A stretch of 64,000 nucleotides of DNA, taken from positions 66,405 to 130,404 of the forward strand of contig NZ_FNRL01000015.1 of the NCBI RefSeq assembly GCF_900107795.1, given 5' to 3'. The translations under genes were made by a program, and so were the position numbers. This document shows, piece by piece, positions 19,178 to 26,914 of this stretch (positions are counted from its first letter, which is position 1; every line of letters starts with the position of its first letter). The stretch comes from Chitinophaga terrae (ex Kim and Jung 2007) (lineage in GTDB: Bacteria; Bacteroidota; Bacteroidia; Chitinophagales; Chitinophagaceae). The notes below the pieces were generated by a model. The model saw nothing but the letters and a program-made list of their open reading frames with translations. It ran no database searches and was not told the origin of the DNA.

Positions 19178-19462
19178 ATGAAAAGGCGAATTGCTGAATT
19201 GGTAATAGTGTACCTGGTTTATTTAGCCACTTTATTATTATACATCCACCTTATTCACGCTTCTGTGGCTACGGCCCTGACTTCTGTTATTATATGGCTT
19301 ATCCCCTTGATCGTGGTGCTGCCAACTCAGTTTATTGCCTTCATAATAACGGTAGGATGGCCAAAGGATAATACAAGGATCGATAACCGGATCTACCTGA
19401 TCACGCACGTAGTTGTTTATGGAATAATAGTTACGTTGGTAGGACTGTCGTTAATTCTGTGA
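19178..19462 (+). CDS. Small polytopic membrane protein
   Basis: 94 residues with three predicted transmembrane helices, about 6-27, 31-60 and 73-93, joined by a short charged loop (GWPKDNTRIDNR). No family recognised. It stands alone on the plus strand after a structured GC-rich stretch. The ATG at 19178 directly follows the sequence ACTCCT, which is no Shine-Dalgarno site, as is normal in Bacteroidota. Confidence 0.6.
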   Translation: MKRRIAELVIVYLVYLATLLLYIHLIHASVATALTSVIIWLIPLIVVLPTQFIAFIITVGWPKDNTRIDNRIYLITHVVVYGIIVTLVGLSLIL

Positions 19463-19676
19463 TCTTAAAAAGGCACGCAGGGGACAGGCGGATGGCCACC
19501 GTTACCTGACATTCTATGCTCGTATGACCGGGCCAGACGGCCATAGTTGCTGTCACTATTCCCAGGCTTTAAGAAGTCACTCATTCGCGGCGGGCCAAAG
19601 AAACGGGCCGGGCATTAAATGCCAGCCGGTAAGTTATAAGACGTTCCGACGTTAATTGAGTATATATGTATGAGCG
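19463..19676. other. Intergenic, nothing recognised
   Basis: No ORF, RNA gene or clear hairpin with T-run was found here. Confidence 0.4.
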
Positions 19677-19955
19677 TTATTTTATCTTATACCAGGGATG
19701 ACATTCGCCGCCTCCGGGGTGATGCAGGGAAGGAATCAAGGCGTTACCCTTCCTCATTTCAAACCAATGAAAGGAGCTTCTCCCTTCAGGGTGATGGGGC
19801 GTAGGGTAAACCCGGTTCTTTTTGATCTGAAAAAATGGAAGAGGCGAAGAGCCTATACCCGCCTGCTGGGTCGTAAAAAGAAATTGGCCTCTTAGTTCAT
19901 ACTCCGGGAAGGTGCTTAATCCTTCCGGATGGTGCATGGTTCTATACATTTTCAT
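19677..19955 (-). CDS. Small ORF with about 24-residue internal repeats centred on HHPEG
   Basis: A 92-residue frame starting at an ATG at 19955, 29 bp downstream of the response-regulator stop on the same strand. HHP(E/G)G occurs at residues 8, 54 and 78, with a degenerate unit near 30, so the product is four units spaced 22-24 residues, with further similarities such as S(S/T)F and (F/Y)E(M/L)R(K/G)G. The DNA repeats at about 72 bp as well. It may be a tandem-repeat peptide, a multi-core precursor, or merely a translated DNA repeat with no protein function. No signal peptide or membrane helix. Confidence 0.35.
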   Translation of the reverse strand: MKMYRTMHHPEGLSTFPEYELRGQFLFTTQQAGIGSSPLPFFQIKKNRVYPTPHHPEGRSSFHWFEMRKGNALIPSLHHPGGGECHPWYKIK

Positions 19956-19984
19956 CTTTTTATAATTTTATTTAACAAGTTTCT

Positions 19985-20668
19985 TCAGCCTGCCTTGACC
20001 GTCAGCTTATAGCCCAGCCCTGGTACCGTTTCTATATTAATGTCGGTTTTTGCGAAATACCGTCTGAGCCTGTGAATGTATACGCCAAGCGAGTTTGCGC
20101 TTACACTTCTGCCCACACGCTCCATTATGTCTCTCTTGCTTACAGCACAATTCCTGTTTTCTACCAGCTTCTCCAATACCCGGTGTTCAAAATAAGTAAG
20201 GTTAATCTTTCCCTGGGAACCAACGAGTACAGACCTCCGGGGATAAAAAGAATATTCTCCGAACCTTATCACTTCTTCTGCAATCTCTCTTTCCGACACC
20301 CTTTTTACAATACGTTGTATCCTAAGTACAATTTCGGCAGGAGTGAAGGGCGCTGACAGGAAATCATCAGCTCCGCTATTGACAGAAGTGGCCAGATCTT
20401 CAATTCTTTTCTTATCGGATATATGTATAATTGGCAACCTGGCATGCTGCGCCCTGATACGGGAGGTTACATCTGCCCATTCGGTCCCTTCGGTTAACCC
20501 TATCATGCATACGTCTACGGTTGTATAGTTGATCCGTTTCAACACCTGCTCCGGTCTTTGCAGGTTAAGTAAAGTAAAGCCATTGTTCTTCAGTTGTTTT
20601 CTTGTTGTCCTGGTCAGAAAATGATTACTGTTTGCACATAGCAGGATATAAGAAAGCTGTTTCGACAT
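19985..20668 (-). CDS. OmpR/PhoB-type response regulator with degenerate receiver
   Basis: 227 residues: a receiver-like domain (1-125) and a winged-helix DNA-binding domain (about 135-225) ending in the canonical VPGLGYKLTV wing. The receiver lacks normal chemistry: the strand-3 phospho-acceptor position reads VDVCMIGLTEG, where the usual Asp before the loop is replaced, and the KPF motif reads SAPF, so the invariant Lys is missing too. Such atypical receivers work without phosphorylation, by ligand, redox or partner binding. It is next to a 78-bp tandem-repeat array and a second response-regulator locus. No histidine kinase gene is in the neighbourhood. Confidence 0.85.
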   Translation of the reverse strand: MSKQLSYILLCANSNHFLTRTTRKQLKNNGFTLLNLQRPEQVLKRINYTTVDVCMIGLTEGTEWADVTSRIRAQHARLPIIHISDKKRIEDLATSVNSGADDFLSAPFTPAEIVLRIQRIVKRVSEREIAEEVIRFGEYSFYPRRSVLVGSQGKINLTYFEHRVLEKLVENRNCAVSKRDIMERVGRSVSANSLGVYIHRLRRYFAKTDINIETVPGLGYKLTVKAG

Positions 20669-20836
20669 AAACCTGGTAGTGATTCATTATTTGTATTCAC
20701 TGAATAATACTCCGAACCTGTATATATAAATCGTTTGTTGGCGATGCCTCATAACGCGTCTATATATCCGCCCCGTATATATTCATATACAGTATTAATG
20801 GCATTGTAATACCAATTTTCAGACAACAGATTTCTA

Positions 20837-21745
20837 AACAATTAATAGCTTCTACATAAAACAGCCCTTTATTTATAAATACCATCATTCATAAACAACT
20901 TATTCCTTCATTTATATACAACCTTTATTTGTATACAATCATTACTCGTTTCCAACAACATCTTTTCTTATAAACAACAGCGCTGTTTCTGAGCAATACC
21001 TCCTCTATGAACAATACTTTCTCTTTAAAAACTAAAGCTTCTCTTTACCAACAACATCTTTCTATATAACGACACCTTCCTTTATAAATAATACCTTTTC
21101 TTAATAAACTAAACCTTCTCTTTACCAACAACATCTTTCTATATAAACGACACCTTTGTCTGTAAACAATACCTTATTCTTAATAAACCAAACCTCCTCT
21201 TTACCAACAACATCTTTCTATATAAACAACACCTTCCTTTATAAACAATACCTTTTCTTAATAAACCAAACCTCCTCTTTACCAACAACATCTCTCTATA
21301 TAAACAACACCTTCCTCTATAAACAATACCTTTTCTTAATAAACCAAACCTCCTCTTTACCAACAACACCTTTCTATATAAACAAAACCTCCTCTATAAG
21401 CAATACCTTTTCTTAATAAACCAACCTTCTCTTTACCAACAACATCCTTCTATATAAACAACACCTCCTCTATGAACAATACTTTCTCTGTAAAAACTAA
21501 ACCTTCTCTCTACCAACAACATCTTTCTATATAAACAACACCTTCCTCTATAAACAATACCTTTTCTTAATAAACCAAACCTCCTCTTTGCCAACAACAT
21601 CTTTCTATATAAACAACACCTTCCTTTATAAACAATACCTTTTCTTAATAAACCAAACCTCCTCTTTATCAACAACATCTCTCTATATAAACAACACCTT
21701 TTCTTACCAAACAGCTTTCCGAATAGACAATAGTTCCCCCTAAGC
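20837..21745. repeat. Tandem repeat array, 78-bp period built of four ~19.5-bp subunits
   Basis: The landmark CTTTACCAACAACATC recurs at about 21043, 21120, 21199, 21277, 21355, 21431, 21508, 21586 and 21664, spacings of 76-79 bp. Inside each unit four related 19-20-bp subunits share a core like AAACAAYACCTT. More degenerate subunits extend left to about 20837 and right to about 21745. The plus strand is pyrimidine-rich with almost no G. Because 78 is divisible by 3, long repetitive frames open on both strands; I regard these as by-products. It fills the gap between two response-regulator loci. Confidence 0.9.
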
Positions 21746-21942
21746 AACAATTCTTAATATTGCTAATTACATTACTATCTATCTACCGGGATAACCAATT
21801 GCCAACACGAAAACCAGGGTATCTACACTGGCGTGTGTAAATCATGGCAATTGATAAAAAGGAATTTAAACGAGGAAGCAGCATTCATTTCCAGGGCGCC
21901 TTTGAATTACTGCTGTTATAACCAGGTTAACAATATGCTGTA

Positions 21943-22263
21943 TCACTTTTTCACCCTACTCTCAATTAATTTATATCCTCTTGCATATTTATTTTCAATC
22001 TCCAGGTTTTCGTCATAACAAATTATATCTTTTAACTGCCTCATTTGAACGTATAAATTGTTTACATCTTTTTGTTCGTCTCCATAGGCCTCAGCCAACA
22101 ACTTCTCTTTTGCAACAAGCTTGTTCTTATTATCTAAAAGGCAAATGAATAGCTGGTGTTTGACCGGCGACAGCTTTTGGCTCCGGCCTTCAGTTAAAAA
22201 GATCCTGCTATCAGTATCGTATGTCGACTTGCCTACTTCCCTGACCGTAAGATTGTTTGTCAT
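21943..22263 (-). CDS. Winged-helix DNA-binding half of a split response regulator
   Basis: 106 residues matching the OmpR/PhoB effector domain alone: an N-terminal strand VREVGKSTYDTDSRIFL, the recognition-helix region KDVNNLYVQMRQLKDII and the wing EIENKYARGYKLI. It overlaps the preceding receiver ORF by 53 bp in another frame. The fold begins exactly where the receiver frame turns into non-homologous sequence, so the two ORFs look like one gene interrupted by a frameshift, or a naturally separated pair with translational coupling. Confidence 0.75.
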   Translation of the reverse strand: MTNNLTVREVGKSTYDTDSRIFLTEGRSQKLSPVKHQLFICLLDNKNKLVAKEKLLAEAYGDEQKDVNNLYVQMRQLKDIICYDENLEIENKYARGYKLIESRVKK

Positions 22264-22636
22264 CTGTCTTGCATTGTTTTATTAACCCCTTAATTGACTT
22301 AGACAGATTAGGAATACTGTCAGCCTTACTCAGAAAACCGTCTGCGCCTCCACGACCATATATTTCCGACTGCACGGAAAAGAAATCTTCCCCGGACAAA
22401 TAAAATATTGGCACTAACCGATTCCTTGCCCTTATCTTCTCGCCGAGATCAATCCCGCTGATTCCAGGCATCACAATGTCGAGCAGGCAATAGTCCGGTT
22501 CTTCAGCCAGGAACATCGACCAGGCCTGCTCACCGTCGGATGCGCTACACACACTAAAGCCCTGTTTCTCCAACACCCTTCGGACAAAGTAGGCAAACAT
22601 CCTGTCATCCTCCGCATGTAAAATTTTTTGCTTCAT
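22211..22636 (-). CDS. Receiver half of a split response regulator
   Basis: 141 residues. It is a well-formed CheY-like receiver with the acidic pair EDD at 9-11, phospho-acceptor Asp53 in CLLDIVMP, a Ser in the strand-4 position (YLSGED) and Lys in FLSKAD. After about residue 120 the frame yields a non-homologous tail (TDDKQSYGQGSRQVDIRY), while the winged-helix domain continues in the frame of the next ORF. Unlike the regulator at 19985-20668, this receiver should be phosphorylatable. Confidence 0.8.
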   Translation of the reverse strand: MKQKILHAEDDRMFAYFVRRVLEKQGFSVCSASDGEQAWSMFLAEEPDYCLLDIVMPGISGIDLGEKIRARNRLVPIFYLSGEDFFSVQSEIYGRGGADGFLSKADSIPNLSKSIKGLIKQCKTDDKQSYGQGSRQVDIRY

Positions 22637-22919
22637 ATTTATTTATTGAGGTGAAATAATCCATATTTAATTAATTGCAACTAACCAGATCAATATGTTT
22701 TTTTAACTATCAAATTAAGCGAAGATTTATCTAATTGACCTGAATTCTTAATAAGAATTTTATTTGGTTTTCTGTTAATCCGATATTAACAAAGGTTGTG
22801 TTAACACTGTACCATGGCGGTATCGGCATTTTTTGGCAGCGAAGTATGTAGAGAAGCGAACCTAACGTAAACGCATACATCTGATTAACAACATATAAAC
22901 AGTATTAATACTATAAACA
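22637..22919. other. AT-rich intergenic region
   Basis: Holds the start region of the receiver gene and the 3' side of the Sus-type operon. No ORF or structured element recognised apart from the terminator at 22920-22951. Confidence 0.4.
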
Positions 22920-22951
22920 AAAAAAGACAGGCCGGAAAACGACCTGTCCTT
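22920..22951 (-). terminator. Intrinsic terminator of the Sus-type operon
   Basis: On the minus strand, GACAGG (22948-22943) pairs with CCTGTC (22931-22926) around an 11-nt loop and is followed by a run of T residues read from the A-tract at 22919-22925. It lies 22 bp beyond the glycerophosphodiesterase stop. Confidence 0.8.
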
Positions 22952-22972
22952 ATCTCATATTTCAGGAACTAT

Positions 22973-23788
22973 TTACTTCCTTACCACGCCATCCCGCAGC
23001 CCGTTGCTATTGAGATAACGAACCAAAGCCTCCGGATGGTCCGTCTGTACTCCCTGTATCCCCCTGTCAATCGCTTCCTGCCATTGAGCCGGTCCTTCGC
23101 TTTCACTTTGCACATCCTGCCAGATAGCAACATTGTATTTCCTGGCCACGGCGATCATTGCAGGATCTGCGATATTGTCCAGCACGGATATACGAACATT
23201 CTTTAAAAAGGATTCCAGCCCCTCAGGTGTCGTTATCTGCTCCGGCAAGCTGGTCATTAACGGCATACCCGGCGCTATTTTCCTCCAGGCCTTATATTGC
23301 TCTTTAGCATTCAGGTATACCACCACCTGCTTTTCCATTCCTGCAGCCTGTATCTGCCTCCATGTTTCCGCAACATCCGCATCTTTAAAATCCAGGTAAA
23401 TATTCAGTTTCCCTTTACAAGCCTGCAACGCCTCCTCAAAAGTGGGAACCTGGTAAACCTTACCATCATTACTTTTCACCTGCAACCGGCGGATCTCATC
23501 AAATGTAAGGCTATCAACCCTTCCTTTTCCGTTTGTCATCTTGTCTACGGTACCATTGTGCATCAACACCAGCTTCCCGTCGCGGGTGGTACGCAGATCC
23601 AGCTCGGCATAATCTACCCCCGCACTAATAGCCGCTTCTATAGAGGCCACAGTATTTTCAGGAACCGAGAGATGATTGCCCCGGTGCGCCACTACCACAA
23701 AGCTATGTGGCGTAACAGGCAAAGTCTGTGCGGCAGCGCTGCAGATAAGGGCTAAACCCGCAACAGCCGACAATAGGATCTTCTTCAT
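22973..23788 (-). CDS. Glycerophosphodiester phosphodiesterase family protein, secreted
   Basis: 271 residues with a signal peptide ending SAAAQ. The GDPD catalytic signature is complete: His35-Arg36 in AHRGN, Glu62 and Asp64 in AELDLRTTRDG, and His77 in LVLMHNGT; the C-terminal GIQGVQTDHPE motif closes the TIM barrel. These enzymes release glycerol-3-phosphate from deacylated phospholipids or other glycerophosphodiesters with a divalent metal. Its ATG overlaps the upstream gene's TAA (TAATG), so it is translationally coupled to the PhoPQ-activated-type hydrolase. Confidence 0.93.
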   Translation of the reverse strand: MKKILLSAVAGLALICSAAAQTLPVTPHSFVVVAHRGNHLSVPENTVASIEAAISAGVDYAELDLRTTRDGKLVLMHNGTVDKMTNGKGRVDSLTFDEIRRLQVKSNDGKVYQVPTFEEALQACKGKLNIYLDFKDADVAETWRQIQAAGMEKQVVVYLNAKEQYKAWRKIAPGMPLMTSLPEQITTPEGLESFLKNVRISVLDNIADPAMIAVARKYNVAIWQDVQSESEGPAQWQEAIDRGIQGVQTDHPEALVRYLNSNGLRDGVVRK

Positions 23789-25140
23789 TATAAAATAGCT
23801 TTTGTGTCTGTAACAAATACCCGCGTACTTACGGTATAAGTTCCTCCCGTAGCATTCTCATACTTCAGGTCTACATAAAAAGCCCGGTAACCGCTTTGCG
23901 GCAGGGGAGTAGTTACGCTTACCTTTGATCTATGCGCCTGGCCCAGGCTCTGTGATTCCCATTTGTCGTTGCGGAAATCCAGGTCCGGCGAGTTGGCCGA
24001 CCACAATACCACATCAACCAGCCTGTCGGCGCTTGCCTTTGCTGTTACCTTTACCTTACCGTTGCTGGTATTGGTAGTCCAGCTGCAATCAGGGTAGGCC
24101 TGCTTGCGCATGGTCATTCCAAAAAAGGCGCTGAGCCCCTGGAATGCCTGAACCTTATCGCCCAGGCCATGCCCGGCATTCGGTACATAGTTGATCAGGT
24201 TCTTACCGGGAATACTGTCTATATAATTCTTAATATTATCCACTACCCAGTATTCATCGTTCGTTCCCATAAATATCATTTTAGGCATCGACAGGTTACT
24301 CCTGTAAGAATATGGGTCTATCATGGTATTGATAGCATTGCCTTTAGGAGTATTGGCAGTTTGCGGGATACCCAGTTTCACATAGTCCTCGATCTGGATG
24401 CTGTACTCCTTCCAGGTCTTGATCTGGTAGTCGAGGCTTTTCGGCATATTCAGGATATCTATCACCATAGGTGCGATGGCCACTACACGTTTATCGTTAG
24501 CGCCGGTCAGCCAGGTGGTCCACCCGCGTTTAGAAGCGCCCGATACTACAAATCCGTTTACATTCCTGTGCAAACTTCTTGTTCCGAATTCCTGGATGGC
24601 ATCCATAGCCCTCACAGCGCTTTTCACCATAGGGAAAAGCAAAGGCCAGTTATAATCGCCGTCCTGTTTAAACTGGTGCAGGGTATAGGAAATAAGCGCA
24701 TCTTCCGTCAGTTTACCGAAAAGCGGCTGGTTGGGCGTTTGCCTCAACACAGCAGTGATAGCGTTGTTGATCACCGCAACTTTTCCCATTTGCTGCAGCA
24801 GTTCATCTGTCGACTTGCTCCAGTTAGGTTCTCCGTCTTTTACCGATCCGCCGGTAATGAACAACAGGGCGCCATCATACTTAATATTGTCAGGAACAAA
24901 AACGGTCAGCTGATGTTTCCAGGTATACTCCCTCCATTTCTGGGAAGTAAGCAACAGATCATAAGCCTTCCCATTTGCTATATCAAATGAATCTTTTATT
25001 TCCCATTTGAAGCTCTGGTCGCCGTTATTAAGGTAGCTTTTCATTGCCGTGGCGGGTGTAACTTCCTGCGCATTTACGGCCAGCCCTGCAACCAGCAGCG
25101 TAAAAAGAGCGGTGGTAACTCTAAAGAAGAATTGCTTCAT
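23788..25140 (-). CDS. PhoPQ-activated pathogenicity-related (PqaA-type) alpha/beta hydrolase
   Basis: 450 residues from the ATG at 25140; the longer frame starts at a TTG. A signal peptide ends at NAQ. The family is recognised from FVVSGASKRGWTTWLTGANDKRVVAIAPMV, split here by the nucleophile-elbow-like GASKRG, and from NAGHGLG near residue 320, which supplies a histidine. The biochemical function of PqaA proteins is poorly known; they are predicted serine hydrolases of the periplasm. It is between SusD and the glycerophosphodiesterase, in one operon. Confidence 0.88.
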   Translation of the reverse strand: MKQFFFRVTTALFTLLVAGLAVNAQEVTPATAMKSYLNNGDQSFKWEIKDSFDIANGKAYDLLLTSQKWREYTWKHQLTVFVPDNIKYDGALLFITGGSVKDGEPNWSKSTDELLQQMGKVAVINNAITAVLRQTPNQPLFGKLTEDALISYTLHQFKQDGDYNWPLLFPMVKSAVRAMDAIQEFGTRSLHRNVNGFVVSGASKRGWTTWLTGANDKRVVAIAPMVIDILNMPKSLDYQIKTWKEYSIQIEDYVKLGIPQTANTPKGNAINTMIDPYSYRSNLSMPKMIFMGTNDEYWVVDNIKNYIDSIPGKNLINYVPNAGHGLGDKVQAFQGLSAFFGMTMRKQAYPDCSWTTNTSNGKVKVTAKASADRLVDVVLWSANSPDLDFRNDKWESQSLGQAHRSKVSVTTPLPQSGYRAFYVDLKYENATGGTYTVSTRVFVTDTKAIL

Positions 25141-25186
25141 ATCCAAATAAGGGTATTTATAAGTGATGAAATAAAATTAATAAATA

Positions 25187-26893
25187 TTACCAGGGTTTCC
25201 CTGTTCCCTGGATCACCCAGGGCTTAGACCAGGGACTGTTCTTGCTTCCGTTGGCGCCAAAAGATGAATAAGTGGTCACTTCCAGGTTATTGGAAGCCGC
25301 ATCTACATTCGCCTTATTCAGGTTTCGCTCTTCCAGCATATAGTACAATCTTACCGGCAGTACAGGACCTTTGGCATAAGGACCAGCTTTCAGTTTAGGA
25401 AATCCTGTTCTTTTATAGTCCGCCCATGCTTCTGTGGCAGCTGTCCAGCTGGCAATCCATTTCTGAACGATGATCTGTTCCTGGGTGCCATCGAATTTTA
25501 CCGAAGGTTGTTCAAGGTAAGCAGCCGAGCTTCCGCCCAGGCCCCATACGCTAAACGATGCCTGGATACCTGATTTATAATGCGTTTCGGCGTTCCCCGC
25601 TGCCCAACCTTTCACTGCCGCAGCTTCTGCCAGTATGAAATGTACTTCTGCAGCGGTTATGATCCTGGATTTCAGCAAGGGGCCTTTGGCCTGCCTGTAC
25701 ATATCATTCAGCCACGAAACATGCGGATTGCGGGAAGCCTGGCTGGCGTCATTACTGAGATTATATACTGCAGGCCCTGAAATCCCGGGAGGCAGGCCTA
25801 CATAGTTCACATCCTGGTTAATATCATTAATTGTCAGCCCTTTAGCCGCGAGTACATCCGGAGAAATATATCTTACTTTGCGCTGTTCGCCGTTCACAAC
25901 GGTATCTACTGCTTTATACACGTTGCCGGTTCCGGGAGGAAGGTTATCATCCACAACCAAAAAGCACTGTACTTTATTAGCCCATACGCCCAGTCTTGGG
26001 TCCTTAAACTTCTGAAGGGTAGTTACGAGGGTATTGCACATTTTCAGGCGGCGGTAGTTGCTGCTGTCTTTATCATATACCACGTTAGCCGGCCATGAGT
26101 CGGCATTACTGTTGCCGGGAAAAGACATATTCGCATCTTCGCTTCCATCGGTATTCAGGATCAGCGGGTATTGATCCGGGTTAGCCACTATTTTTTCGAT
26201 ACCGGCTTTTGCTTTTTCCGGCACTTTTTCCGATAACCGCATATAATAGCGCAGGGCAAGGGAATTAGCCATTTTGCGCCATTTGGCCGGGTCTCCCTGG
26301 TAAAATACATCCGCTGCGTCTATCGGTATAGCATACGCGTTTTTAGGTTTGGAAAGCAGCGTATTGGCTTTTTCCAGGTCGGCCAATATGCCGTTATAGA
26401 TGGTTTCCTGTTTATCGTAGGCAGGAAGCGTACCTTCCGGCGTGCCTTTATCTCCTTCCAGCGCATGAGTGTACGGCGCATCTCCCCACAGGTCGGCTAT
26501 CAGTCCAAACATCAGCGATTTGATCACTAAAGCCACACCCTGGTGCAATTCACTGTTCAACGCCACGCCGCGATTATAAACAAGTTGATTGTTGCGCAAC
26601 ACATCATAGTATTCTGTCCAGCTGTTAGATCCGGCCCAGTCGTATTCGTTATGCGTAGTTGTCCAGCCGTCTTTCTGCGTATGCTGCATAACGCCGGCCA
26701 TATCCTGGTACCCGAGGTTCACCAGCTGCATGCCCACGGTGGTAAGCACGGTAGATAATACCATGTTAGGGTTGATGGTGGCAGGATTTGCGCCATTAGG
26801 ATTGTTGTTCATGTTTACCAGGTCTTTCCTGCAGGAAACAGATAAACACAGCAACAGTATACTGAGTATTATTGATTTGCGTACTGTTTTCAT
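25187..26893 (-). CDS. SusD/RagB-family outer-membrane lipoprotein
   Basis: 568 residues. The lipoprotein signal ends LSVSC. The early NNNPNG segment, the TPR-like helices and the C-terminal RLYYMLEERNLNKANV block place it in the SusD_2-like group of substrate-binding lipoproteins. SusD proteins cap the SusC barrel and bind the imported ligand. It is 21 bp downstream of the susC-like stop and shares the operon. Ligand not predictable from sequence. Confidence 0.93.
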   Translation of the reverse strand: MKTVRKSIILSILLLCLSVSCRKDLVNMNNNPNGANPATINPNMVLSTVLTTVGMQLVNLGYQDMAGVMQHTQKDGWTTTHNEYDWAGSNSWTEYYDVLRNNQLVYNRGVALNSELHQGVALVIKSLMFGLIADLWGDAPYTHALEGDKGTPEGTLPAYDKQETIYNGILADLEKANTLLSKPKNAYAIPIDAADVFYQGDPAKWRKMANSLALRYYMRLSEKVPEKAKAGIEKIVANPDQYPLILNTDGSEDANMSFPGNSNADSWPANVVYDKDSSNYRRLKMCNTLVTTLQKFKDPRLGVWANKVQCFLVVDDNLPPGTGNVYKAVDTVVNGEQRKVRYISPDVLAAKGLTINDINQDVNYVGLPPGISGPAVYNLSNDASQASRNPHVSWLNDMYRQAKGPLLKSRIITAAEVHFILAEAAAVKGWAAGNAETHYKSGIQASFSVWGLGGSSAAYLEQPSVKFDGTQEQIIVQKWIASWTAATEAWADYKRTGFPKLKAGPYAKGPVLPVRLYYMLEERNLNKANVDAASNNLEVTTYSSFGANGSKNSPWSKPWVIQGTGKPW

Positions 26894-26914
26894 ATATCAG
26901 AATTAATGGAGCTC

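Noticed and set aside
20837..21745. CRISPR array
   Set aside because: The units are continuous tandem repeats with no unique spacers between conserved repeats, and no cas genes are nearby.
21139..21750. Repeat proteins encoded by the long frames in the 78-bp array
   Set aside because: Frames open on both strands simply because the period is divisible by three and the DNA lacks some stop contexts; the products are low-complexity with no start context.
24169..24990. 273-codon plus-strand ORF opposite the PqaA-type gene
   Set aside because: No recognisable domain; the opposite frame is a well-supported secreted hydrolase.
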